A stretch of 6,392 nucleotides of DNA from Ardenticatenales bacterium. Lineage in GTDB: Bacteria; Chloroflexota; Anaerolineae; Ardenticatenales; Ardenticatenaceae. The notes under the pieces are model-generated. The model was not told the DNA's origin and searched no databases. It saw nothing but the letters and a program-made list of their open reading frames with translations. Below, piece by piece: positions 1-6,303 of the stretch. The stretch spans positions 1 through 6,392 of the forward strand of contig JACCSL010000765.1 in assembly GCA_013812995.1 (NCBI GenBank), in the 5' to 3' direction. Position 1 is the stretch's first letter. Every line of letters begins with the position of its first letter. The translations under genes and the position numbers were made by a program.

Positions 1-2
1 GG

Positions 3-32
3 GAGAGGGCCACCACGCAGAGCGATTCTTAA
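3..32 (+). CDS. Possible 3' end of an upstream gene (partial)
   Basis: The frame starting at base 3 reads E-R-A-T-T-Q-S-D-S and stops at TAA 30-32. Most third codon positions are G or C, as in the genes of this window, so these may be the last codons of a gene lying to the left. A competing frame starting at base 1 runs to TAA 46-48, overlapping the ATG at 48 as TAATG, but its codon pattern is poorer. About ten codons are too few to identify a product. If real, the short gap to the next gene suggests that the two membrane genes belong to a longer operon. Confidence 0.22.
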   Translation, partial: ERATTQSDS

Positions 33-41
33 CTTCCTTCG

Positions 42-1205
42 GTGGTAATGGCCTTAAACATGGAATCAACCCTGTCTGACCAGTCTGGCGGCGGCGCGGG
101 GGCCGCCGTTTTGATGGATAGAGATGAACCTCCGGGGTGGCAGGTGTGGCTGCTGCCGGGGCTGCTGCTACTTTTTGTGCTCGCTCCCCTGCTCCGCGCC
201 GGGCTTCCGGCCACGCAGGTCGGGGCGCTGCCACTGCTTGGGGTGGGCGCGATGGGCTACAAGGCGATGATGGCCCTGGCGGTGGTGACGATGACTGGCC
301 TGGTAGGGTTGTTTGCTGGAAAGGTCTGGGGAATGCGGCTAGCGTGGTGGGCGCTTTCGCTGTGGCTCCTGCTGCCCCTGACAATCAGTTTTATCTATCA
401 GCATGGCTCTCTTTCCGCACTATGGCAATGGCGACCCGCGCTGGAACCCTACCAGCTTTTTTGGTCTCCCTGGCCCACGGCCACGAACCCGCGCGAGTGG
501 GTTCAAGGAATCTCTTACCAGCTTGGCCTCGTGCCTGTGGCGCTCGCACTGCTGGCCGCTGTGACCGCCTGGCCGCGCCGGGGCGAGACAGAGGCGCGAA
601 AAATCTTGTTTTTCACTACGATTGCCGGTGTTGGCATCGCCCTAACCTTGCTCGGTGGCCCGGTGCTGCTCTGGCTACGCCTTGCCACGCTGGCGCTGCT
701 GCTGGCGGCGGCGGGGCTGCCGGTGCTTGACCCTCGTTATGCCTCGTTCCCGGTGTTGCTGGCACTGCTGACGCTCGCTGGGCTGAACAGCTACCCCGCC
801 CTTCAGCCCGCATGGCTCGTAGGGTTACCCGCGCAGCCCAACGGGGGACAGCACTTCGGCGAGCAGCAGTTTCTGCTGCTGGATCTCCAGAGCCAGCGCA
901 CCGGCGAGGAAACGACCATTGAGGTGCTCTGGCAGGTGCTTGGCCCGCCGGGGCGCGACTACACCGCGTTCGTCCACCTGCTCGATGGCGCGGGCAATGT
1001 GGTGGCGCAGGCCGACACACTGCTGGTGGACACGGAGAATGTGACCTCGGCGCGCTGGCCCGTGGGCTACGTGGTGCGCCACCACTACCTGGCCGCGAGC
1101 AGCACGCCGCCCACCCACCTGCGCCTTGGCCTCTACGACCGCGAGACGCTTCAGCGCCTCCCGCTCCCGGAGGGCGGCGACAGCGTGACGATTCCCCTCC
1201 AGTGA
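42..1205 (+). CDS. Polytopic membrane protein, shortened paralog of the next gene, with external beta-sandwich-like C-terminus
   Basis: This is a membrane protein of up to 387 residues with no certain function. Residues 1-33 form a polar, Gly/Ala-rich N-terminus. About six or seven hydrophobic segments follow, near 34-52, 65-92, 100-118, 160-177, 187-205, 207-228 and 235-250. Residues 265-387 are probably external. They carry a motif, DYTAFVHLLD at 306-315 with AQAD at 322-325 and GLYD at 363-366, that I recognise from the C-termini of Chloroflexota membrane glycosyltransferase-like proteins. The membrane half matches the next gene: EPYQL (135-139), QLGLVP (160-165) and ETEARKILFFT (182-192) correspond to EPWQL, QLGLVP and ETQARQARLFFT there. 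The first external loop, with its conserved polar residues, is missing, so a catalytic role is doubtful. The start is uncertain: GTG 42, ATG 48 and ATG 60 are all possible and none has a well-spaced Shine-Dalgarno; a stop at 30-32 limits extension. The 3' end overlaps the next gene by 4 nt. Confidence 0.85.
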   Translation: MVMALNMESTLSDQSGGGAGAAVLMDRDEPPGWQVWLLPGLLLLFVLAPLLRAGLPATQVGALPLLGVGAMGYKAMMALAVVTMTGLVGLFAGKVWGMRLAWWALSLWLLLPLTISFIYQHGSLSALWQWRPALEPYQLFWSPWPTATNPREWVQGISYQLGLVPVALALLAAVTAWPRRGETEARKILFFTTIAGVGIALTLLGGPVLLWLRLATLALLLAAAGLPVLDPRYASFPVLLALLTLAGLNSYPALQPAWLVGLPAQPNGGQHFGEQQFLLLDLQSQRTGEETTIEVLWQVLGPPGRDYTAFVHLLDGAGNVVAQADTLLVDTENVTSARWPVGYVVRHHYLAASSTPPTHLRLGLYDRETLQRLPLPEGGDSVTIPLQ

Positions 1206-3037
1206 CAAATATGAGCGGTCAAGAATCCCCCTCACCCATCCAGGAGCAGGAATCTGTTCACGAGCGAGTCTTAGAGACACCTTCCCAGCCCTTTTACCCG
1301 CTGCTGGTTCTGCTGTTCTCCCTGTTTGCCATTGGTCCAACTCTGGGAAGTGGCTACTGGTGGGGCGCGCATGATGCCCGCCACACTGTTTATTTTCTCT
1401 TCGAGTTCGACCAGGCCATTCGCGATGGGGTGCTCTGGCCGCGCTGGGCACCTGACTTTGCCTTTGGCTATGGCTATCCCTTCTTCAACGTCTACGCGCC
1501 CTTCTCGACCTATGTGAGCGAGGCACTTCACCTCCTCGGCCTGGACCTGGTCAGCGCGGTGAAACTTTCCTTTGCCCTAAGCCTGCTGCTCAGCGGGCTG
1601 GCGATGTATGGCTTTGCGCGCCGCCTCTTCGGGGAAAATGGCGGGCTGCTGGCCGCCGTGGCCTATGTCTACCTGCCCTATCATCTGGCAGATATCTACC
1701 TGCGCGCCGCGATGGCCGAAAGCTGGGCTTTTGTCTTCCTACCCCTGGTTTTCTGGGGCTTCTATGAGTGCGCCACGCAGCCCCGCGCAAAGGCCATTGC
1801 GCTCACGGCGCTCGCCTATGCGCTCTTCTTTCTCTCGCACAATGGCCTGGCCGTGCAGGTGACCTTTGTGCTGATGGCGTGGATCCTCTTCTGGCTCCTG
1901 CTCCCGCTACGCTTACAGGGTCGCTTTTTCTGGCAAAGTCGAGAGGCGCTGCTGCTGCGCGCCCGGCACACGGCAGCAGCGGCGGGTGCGGCATTGCTGG
2001 GCGTGGGGGTGGGGGCCATTTTCATTCTGCCCTGGCTGCTGGAAACGCGCTTTGTCAATCAGGAGCAATGGTTTACCGACTACTTTTCTTTCACCCATCA
2101 CTTTGTGGAGCCCTGGCAATTGCTCTCCCCCTACTGGGGCAGCGGCATCAGCGTAGCCGGGCCGGAGGACACTTTTCCCTTCCAGTTGGGGCTGGTACCG
2201 TTGCTCCTGGCGGCTGCCGCCTGGGTGCTCCGGGTGAGTGAGACGCAGGCCCGACAGGCACGCCTCTTCTTCACCGGGATGCTGATCTATTTTATCTTCC
2301 TGATGGTAGAGGCCAGCCGCTTCCTCTGGGAGTCGCCCCTGGGGGGCATCCTGGCCCCGATGCAGTTTCCCTGGCGCTTTCTCGCGCTGGCGGGCTTCGC
2401 GCTGGCGGTGCTTGCCGCCGTTGTGGGGCGACGACTCTCCAGGGGGAACACGCTGCTGCTGGCGGCGCTGATTGTTGTGGCCTCCCAGCCCTATGCGCAG
2501 GCCGACATCATCGCGCCCGCCGAGGGGCCTGTCAGCCATAGCGGGCTGATGCGCTTTCAGCAGAGCGCGGGAGAGATGACCGGGCAGAGCAGCTGTGTGG
2601 CCCTCGAAGATATTCCCACCTGGTCCCCTCTCGCCGATGTGTGGGTCGGTGGCGGCGAGGTCAACTCGCGTTTTGCGTACGGCGACCTACCGGAGGGGGG
2701 CGGCGCAGGCAAGCCGGTGAGTCGCTCTTTCCAGGAAATCACCGAGATCAGGTTGGAGGCACCCGCCACGGTGCGCTGGCTCATCACCTATTACCCTGGC
2801 TGGCACGCCTACCGCCTGCCCCTGGACGGAAATCAACCCCTGGAGGAACTGGCCATCACGCCCGCCGAAAAAAGCTGTCATCTCACGGTGCAGGCCCCCC
2901 CTGGACACTATCGGCTCCTCGTGCGCTTCGAGGATACGCCTGTGCGTGTGATCGGGAAGAGTCTCTCCATTATTTCTCTACTGCTTGTGATGGGACTGAT
3001 TTTCGGTCAGAACAGTCGTTTCAAAAGGAGCAAGTGA
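1202..3037 (+). CDS. PTPS_related / GT-C-like polytopic membrane protein
   Basis: This 611-residue membrane protein resembles the Pfam PTPS_related family (6-pyruvoyl-tetrahydropterin synthase-related domain). Despite the name, family members look like GT-C-type glycosyltransferases using lipid-linked sugars; activity here is inference. Visible features are a hydrophilic N-tail (1-30), TM1 (about 31-49), and a large external loop (50-110) with AHDARH at 56-61 and YPFFNVYAP at 92-100, where a GT-C catalytic Asp would be expected (D58 is a candidate). Further TM segments lie through residue 430, with LPYHLADIYLRAAMAESW at 158-175, SHNG at 212-215 and QFPWRF at 388-393. An external domain of about 435-585 follows, including YYPGWHAY (530-537) and Cys464 and Cys559, which could form a disulfide. 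A final TM is at 586-602, then a basic tail. GTG 1202 overlaps the upstream stop (GTGA), suggesting translational coupling; ATG 1211 is an alternative. Two TGA stops follow each other in frame (3035-3040). Confidence 0.85.
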   Translation: MTNMSGQESPSPIQEQESVHERVLETPSQPFYPLLVLLFSLFAIGPTLGSGYWWGAHDARHTVYFLFEFDQAIRDGVLWPRWAPDFAFGYGYPFFNVYAPFSTYVSEALHLLGLDLVSAVKLSFALSLLLSGLAMYGFARRLFGENGGLLAAVAYVYLPYHLADIYLRAAMAESWAFVFLPLVFWGFYECATQPRAKAIALTALAYALFFLSHNGLAVQVTFVLMAWILFWLLLPLRLQGRFFWQSREALLLRARHTAAAAGAALLGVGVGAIFILPWLLETRFVNQEQWFTDYFSFTHHFVEPWQLLSPYWGSGISVAGPEDTFPFQLGLVPLLLAAAAWVLRVSETQARQARLFFTGMLIYFIFLMVEASRFLWESPLGGILAPMQFPWRFLALAGFALAVLAAVVGRRLSRGNTLLLAALIVVASQPYAQADIIAPAEGPVSHSGLMRFQQSAGEMTGQSSCVALEDIPTWSPLADVWVGGGEVNSRFAYGDLPEGGGAGKPVSRSFQEITEIRLEAPATVRWLITYYPGWHAYRLPLDGNQPLEELAITPAEKSCHLTVQAPPGHYRLLVRFEDTPVRVIGKSLSIISLLLVMGLIFGQNSRFKRSK

Positions 3038-3105
3038 TGAGGGAACTTGAATATGTCAGTGAATTCCCTATAATCCGGCCCGTCGTTCCCAACTATCTAC
3101 CATAG
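3037..3105 (+). CDS. Candidate 22-residue small ORF
   Basis: An ATG at 3037 overlaps the stop of the membrane gene as TGATG and is preceded by AGGAG at 3026-3030, six bases upstream. This is the best Shine-Dalgarno spacing in the window. The frame encodes 22 residues (MRELEYVSEF at the start, PVVPNYLP at the end) and stops at TAG 3103-3105. I recognise no family. It could be a coupled small protein, a leader peptide, the remnant of a longer gene, or chance. The predicted promoter of the next operon lies inside it, which constrains its sequence and argues for caution. It has no hydrophobic segment typical of a small membrane protein. Confidence 0.3.
   Translation: MRELEYVSEFPIIRPVVPNYLP
3047..3074 (+). 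promoter_or_regulatory. Sigma70-type promoter for the LysM-LsrG-like-ADH unit
   Basis: TTGAAT at 3047-3052 (four of six matches to TTGACA) is separated by 16 bases from a perfect TATAAT at 3069-3074. The site sits in the only sizeable intergenic gap, in the right orientation, about 110 bases before the lipoprotein start. Transcription would begin near 3081 and leave a leader of roughly 105 nt. The local AT-richness contrasts with the flanking coding DNA. The assignment is by consensus only. Confidence 0.62.
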
Positions 3106-3110
3106 AGAGA

Positions 3111-3129
3111 TTACTCCTGAAGGGAGTAA
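3111..3129 (+). promoter_or_regulatory. Perfect 7-bp inverted repeat in predicted 5' UTR (hairpin or operator)
   Basis: TTACTCC (3111-3117) and GGAGTAA (3123-3129) are exact reverse complements separated by five bases (TGAAG); a T-G pair could extend the stem and leave a GAA loop. The element lies about 30 nt downstream of the predicted transcription start and 58 nt before the lipoprotein ATG. It could be an RNA hairpin affecting leader stability or translation, or a two-fold symmetric protein-binding site. There is no U-run after it, so it does not look like a terminator. Confidence 0.4.
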
Positions 3130-3186
3130 GATCAGCGTTACTACGACGCAGACCTTCACCTACTTCCGGGGCACAAACACTCGCTC

Positions 3187-4749
3187 ATGAAACACATTAC
3201 CAAGCTTGTCCAACGTCAACGTCTGATGGGTGCCTTTCTAACCCTACTCCTACTCAGTGGGTGCGTCACGATTTCGGGTCCCATCGAAGCACCTCCTCCC
3301 CCGATTTTCCCTTCAGCAACACCCGCCGAGGTGATTCTGCTGTTCCAGACGCCAACGGCTACCGCTCGGGCCACACGGGTTCGAGCCACGGCCACAGTGA
3401 TAGCGACGATGGCTCTCACCGATACACTTGAGGCCACCTTCACACCAACCCCTGCTCCCCATCTTTACACGGTGCAGGAGAACGAAACCCTGCTCTTCAT
3501 CGCGACGAAGCATGGCATATCGCTGGATTCTCTGCTGGCGGCCAACACCCTGAATGCTGACTCTATCATCGCCGTGGGTCAGCAGCTTATCATTCCCACG
3601 GCCAGCGACATCGTGCTAGCCGGGGCGCAGAAGGGAACCCCGATTCCCACGCCGCTCACGGAGAGCGGACACATTCTTCATTATGTCCAGGTCGGAGAGA
3701 CCCTGAGCGCCATCGCTGCCCAGTACAATGTCGCACGCGATGATCTGCTGTGGGCCAACGGTTTCCGCCCGGATGTGCAGTTGATCGCCGGGGATACCAT
3801 TATTGTGCCGCAGGGAACCTATATTCCGGTTCCCACCGCCACCCCACCCGGCGCTACCCCCGTGCCGACGGTGGTTATTGCCCTGAACCCCTCATCTACT
3901 GTCAGTCCGCTGATACCTACAGTGGCGGCCACTCTCCCGGTGCGAAGTCATACCGTCAAGGAGGGCGAAGTGGCGGGCGTGATTGCGCGCAACTTCGGGA
4001 TTTCACTGGCAGAGCTGGTAGCGGCGAACCCTGGCGTGAATATGGAGCGGCTGAGTATTGGTCAGACGGTGACGATTCCCCCCTCCGGCGCGGCGGACTC
4101 TGGCACCACGGCTGCCGTGGCCCCGCCTGTGGGCGCGATTCAGCCGACCTTCACCGCTACCAGTGTTCCACCCGTCATCGTGACGCATGTGGTGACAACG
4201 GGCGACACGTTCAAGTCCATCGCCGAGACGTATAAGATCGCGGAGGATGTCCTGAAGGTTTACAATCTGGAGGTTAATGGGGAGCCACCACCTGGAGCCG
4301 TGCTCCAGGTGCCGCTGGGAACGCCAACCGCTAGGCCAAGCCCCAGCCCTGCGCCGACCATGACATCTACACCCGTGCCGGAATTCCTGGCCCCCGTACT
4401 AATGCTGCCCGCCAATGGTGCCACCTGGGTCCATCGCCCTGACGGACTCCCGCTCCAGCTCCTCTGGACCTCCACGGGGATTCTCAAGGAAAACGAGTTC
4501 TACGTCGTGCGGCTGCGCGCGGTGGATAATAAGGGTGAGGTGCTCTGGTCTGATAGCCACTGGACGCAAAACCCGAACTGGAAACTTGAGGAAGAGACAC
4601 TGGCCCCGCTCAAGGGGCGGGTCACACTGCGCTGGGATGTGATGGTCATGCGGCGCACCTCTCCCGCTGGGCAGGAGCCGCAAACGGGCGTTGCCATCAG
4701 CAGCAAGAGTCCAACTTACGAGTTGACTTTTATTAACGCCTCCAACTAA
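3187..4749 (+). CDS. Lipoprotein with four LysM domains and a C-terminal Ig/FnIII-like domain
   Basis: This is a 520-residue surface lipoprotein predicted to bind peptidoglycan or related glycans. The N-terminus is a lipoprotein signal peptide: basic [12 protein letters not shown], a hydrophobic core, then lipobox LSGC with Cys26 as the lipidation site. A Pro/Thr/Ala-rich stretch (about 31-90) follows. Four LysM-like domains are at about 92-137, 163-208, 253-298 and 332-376, each with a [YH]xVxxx[ED] start, a central I(A)xx(Y/F/H)xI/V helix and an ending like (G)xxLxIP. The linkers between them are rich in TPTP/TATP-type sequence. Domains three and four are more divergent. Residues 400-518 ([30 protein letters not shown]) look like a beta-sandwich of the fibronectin/Ig type. 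No hydrolase domain is seen, so it is more likely structural or a wall-tethering scaffold than an enzyme. The start ATG has no obvious Shine-Dalgarno, but the signal peptide fixes it well. It is the first gene after the promoter at 3047-3074. Confidence 0.92.
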   Translation: MKHITKLVQRQRLMGAFLTLLLLSGCVTISGPIEAPPPPIFPSATPAEVILLFQTPTATARATRVRATATVIATMALTDTLEATFTPTPAPHLYTVQENETLLFIATKHGISLDSLLAANTLNADSIIAVGQQLIIPTASDIVLAGAQKGTPIPTPLTESGHILHYVQVGETLSAIAAQYNVARDDLLWANGFRPDVQLIAGDTIIVPQGTYIPVPTATPPGATPVPTVVIALNPSSTVSPLIPTVAATLPVRSHTVKEGEVAGVIARNFGISLAELVAANPGVNMERLSIGQTVTIPPSGAADSGTTAAVAPPVGAIQPTFTATSVPPVIVTHVVTTGDTFKSIAETYKIAEDVLKVYNLEVNGEPPPGAVLQVPLGTPTARPSPSPAPTMTSTPVPEFLAPVLMLPANGATWVHRPDGLPLQLLWTSTGILKENEFYVVRLRAVDNKGEVLWSDSHWTQNPNWKLEEETLAPLKGRVTLRWDVMVMRRTSPAGQEPQTGVAISSKSPTYELTFINASN

Positions 4750-4753
4750 GAGC

Positions 4754-4757
4754 GGAG
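4754..4757 (+). promoter_or_regulatory. Ribosome-binding site of the LsrG-like gene
   Basis: GGAG lies six bases before ATG 4764, in the 14-nt gap after the lipoprotein stop. It supports ATG 4764 as the start and reading as part of the same transcript. Confidence 0.65.
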
Positions 4758-4763
4758 CCATCC

Positions 4764-5072
4764 ATGTTGATCGTTCTTGTCTATGTCCACGTCAAGGAAG
4801 CGTTCGTGGAGGCATTCAAGGCTGCATTGCTGGAGAATGCGCGTAACAGCGTGCAGGAGCAGGGCATCGCCCGCTTCGATGTGATCCAGCAGCAGGACGA
4901 TCCCACGCGCTTCGTGCTCGTTGAGGTGTACCGCTCGGTCGAGGCCACCGTCGCCCACAAGGAGACGGCCCACTACGCCATCTGGCGCGACACCGTGGCT
5001 GAGATGATGGCGGAGCCCCGCACGAGTGCGAAGTACTCCAATATCTTCCCCGACGAGCAGGGTTGGGGCTGA
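4764..5072 (+). CDS. LsrG-like / antibiotic biosynthesis monooxygenase (ABM) fold protein
   Basis: This 102-residue cytoplasmic protein has a dimeric ferredoxin-like alpha/beta ABM fold. The first strand is [10 protein letters not shown], the first helix about 11-30 ([18 protein letters not shown]), the second strand RFDVIQQ (37-43), then RFVLVEVY (49-56), a conserved HKETAHY block (65-71), a helix (72-83), and [12 protein letters not shown] (85-96). The [12 protein letters not shown], HKxTxHY and MxxPR blocks match what I remember of E. coli LsrG, the isomerase that processes phospho-autoinducer-2. The wider family also includes quinol monooxygenases such as YgiN. No lsr transporter, kinase or regulator is present, so a role in AI-2 turnover cannot be claimed; it may act on another small dicarbonyl or hydroxyketone. 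It has a good GGAG ribosome-binding site and ends two bases before the dehydrogenase ATG, which suggests tight co-expression and a shared pathway. Confidence 0.88.
   Translation: MLIVLVYVHVKEAFVEAFKAALLENARNSVQEQGIARFDVIQQQDDPTRFVLVEVYRSVEATVAHKETAHYAIWRDTVAEMMAEPRTSAKYSNIFPDEQGWG
5061..5068 (+). promoter_or_regulatory. G-rich ribosome-binding site that favours ATG 5075 for the dehydrogenase
   Basis: GGTTGGGG at the end of the LsrG-like gene leaves six bases before ATG 5075. The alternative TTG at 5063 falls inside this tract and would add only M-G-L-R, so ATG 5075 is preferred. Confidence 0.45.
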
Positions 5073-5074
5073 GA

Positions 5075-6247
5075 ATGCAGTTCGAGTTTGCCAGCGCCAC
5101 GCGTATTCTCTTTGGCCCTGGCACGCTCGGGCAGGTCGGCACGCTGGCCGCTGAGATGGGCAAATGCGTCCTCGTAGTCACCGGGCCAGGAGAGTCCCGT
5201 GCGGCTCCCCTACTAAAATTGTTGGAAGCACAGGGGCTGACTCTCGCGCGCTTCACCATGGCGGGCGAGCCCACGATCCAGCAGGTCCAGGTCGGGGTGG
5301 AGCAGGCGCGGCAGGCGGGGAGCCAGGTAGTGATTGGCTTCGGGGGGGGCAGCGTGCTGGACACGGGCAAGACCATCGCCGCCCTGCTGACAAACCCCGG
5401 CGATCCCCTGGACTATCTCGAAGTGATTGGCAGAGGGCAAGCCCTGAGCACCCCCTCTGCCCCCTACATCGCCATTCCAACGACGGCGGGCACCGGGGCC
5501 GAGGTGACGCGCAATGCGGTGCTTTCCTCCCCGGAACATCAGGTGAAGGTTAGCCTGCGCAGCCCCTCGATGCTCCCGCGCCTGGCCCTCGTCGACCCCC
5601 TGCTCACGCACAGCCTGCCGCCCGCGCTCACGGCGAGCACCGGGCTGGACGCGCTGACACAACTTATCGAGCCCTTTGTCTCGAATGCCCCCAACCCCCT
5701 CACCGATGCGCTCTGCCGCGAGGGCATTCCGCGTACCGCCCGCGCGCTGCCCCGTGCCTATGAGCAGGGCGACAACGCCCACGCGCGCCAGGAGATGGCG
5801 CTGGCAAGCCTGCTGGGCGGTCTGGCGCTGGCGAATGCGCGGCTGGGAGCCGTGCATGGCTTCGCGGGGCCGCTGGGTGGAATGTTCCCGGCCCCTCATG
5901 GCGCGCTCTGCGCGGCCCTGCTCCCCCACGTTATGGCGACCAATGTCCGGGCGCTGGAAACGCGGCAGCCGGGCAGCGAGCCGCTGAGCCGCTACGCAGA
6001 GGTTGCCAGGCTCCTCACCAGCAACCCCCAGGCGAGTGCTCAGGATGGGGTGCGCTGGATACAAAACTTATGTCAACAGCTCCAGGTACCCCCGCTGGCA
6101 AGCTATGGTATGAGCGAGGCCGACATCCCTGCCGTCGTCGAAAAGGCTTCTGTCGCCAGCTCCATGAAGGGCAACCCGCTGACGCTCAGTGTGGATGAGC
6201 TGGGAGGAATTCTGGAAGCAGCGTTAGGAATGACCAATAAAACGTAA
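5075..6247 (+). CDS. Iron-containing (group III) alcohol dehydrogenase family protein
   Basis: This is a cytoplasmic NAD(P)-dependent oxidoreductase of 390 residues, the usual family length, probably interconverting an alcohol and an aldehyde or ketone. The N-terminus ([14 protein letters not shown]) is typical of the family. The nucleotide-binding domain has [10 protein letters not shown] at 90-99 and [11 protein letters not shown] at 135-145. The helical metal domain has D192 in GLDALTQ, H261 in [11 protein letters not shown] and H275 in [14 protein letters not shown]. By alignment to FucO (ligands D196, H200, H263, H277), the second ligand is Gln196 here instead of His; spacing is otherwise identical. 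The metal may therefore be Zn or held by three protein ligands, as in GldA-like members. The substrate is unknown. The start at ATG 5075 lies two bases after the LsrG-like stop. The last codons (AAT AAA ACG TAA) lie in a copy of the downstream heptamer repeat, so the stop codon comes from repeat DNA. Confidence 0.93.
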   Translation: MQFEFASATRILFGPGTLGQVGTLAAEMGKCVLVVTGPGESRAAPLLKLLEAQGLTLARFTMAGEPTIQQVQVGVEQARQAGSQVVIGFGGGSVLDTGKTIAALLTNPGDPLDYLEVIGRGQALSTPSAPYIAIPTTAGTGAEVTRNAVLSSPEHQVKVSLRSPSMLPRLALVDPLLTHSLPPALTASTGLDALTQLIEPFVSNAPNPLTDALCREGIPRTARALPRAYEQGDNAHARQEMALASLLGGLALANARLGAVHGFAGPLGGMFPAPHGALCAALLPHVMATNVRALETRQPGSEPLSRYAEVARLLTSNPQASAQDGVRWIQNLCQQLQVPPLASYGMSEADIPAVVEKASVASSMKGNPLTLSVDELGGILEAALGMTNKT

Positions 6248-6303
6248 AACGTAAGCACGGCACAAGAAAGAGCCCATAAGCCTTTATTACGTTTTACGTT
6301 TTA
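6238..6303 (+). repeat. 17-bp perfect inverted repeat around a 32-nt spacer at the ADH 3' end
   Basis: TAAAACGTAAAACGTAA (6238-6254) is the exact reverse complement of TTACGTTTTACGTTTTA (6287-6303). The left arm is two heptamer units in opposite orientation to the array and includes the dehydrogenase stop codon (TAA 6245-6247). The right arm is the start of the array. As RNA it could form an AU-rich hairpin that serves as a transcription end or a 3' stabiliser, but there is no GC-rich stem with a U-run, so a classical intrinsic terminator is not supported. The spacer 6255-6286 shows no recognised element. Confidence 0.75.

Noticed and set aside
825..1451. Open frames opposite the two membrane genes (also 1913-2539 minus) and the + strand frame 137-730
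   Set aside because: Compositionally biased translations (Arg, Ala, Pro, Gly) without hydrophobic pattern or motifs, overlapping genes with clear homology to each other.
1202..3037. Second membrane protein as a pterin biosynthesis enzyme
   Set aside because: The '6-pyruvoyl-tetrahydropterin synthase-related' family name is historical; the protein is polytopic and shows no pterin-synthase zinc-binding His motifs.
2641..3105. 154-codon + strand frame covering the end of the second membrane gene
   Set aside because: Most of it is out of frame within a gene with good evidence. Only its last 23 codons, with an independent start and RBS at 3037, are kept as a candidate.
4723..4751. TTGACT near the end of the lipoprotein gene as the -35 of an internal promoter for the LsrG-like gene and ADH
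   Set aside because: The hexamer matches the -35 consensus at five of six positions, but at spacings of 16-18 bases the candidate -10 sequences (ACTAAG, CTAAGA, TAAGAG) are poor.
5213..6064. Long open frame of 283 codons on the minus strand
   Set aside because: It lies wholly opposite the well-supported dehydrogenase gene. Its translation is Arg/Gln/Gly-rich low-complexity sequence with no family motifs, as expected for an antisense shadow in high-GC DNA.
6238..6303. Intrinsic transcription terminator for the ADH operon
   Set aside because: The stem is AU-rich with a 32-nt loop and no U-run directly after it, so it does not meet the usual pattern; reported as an inverted repeat only.
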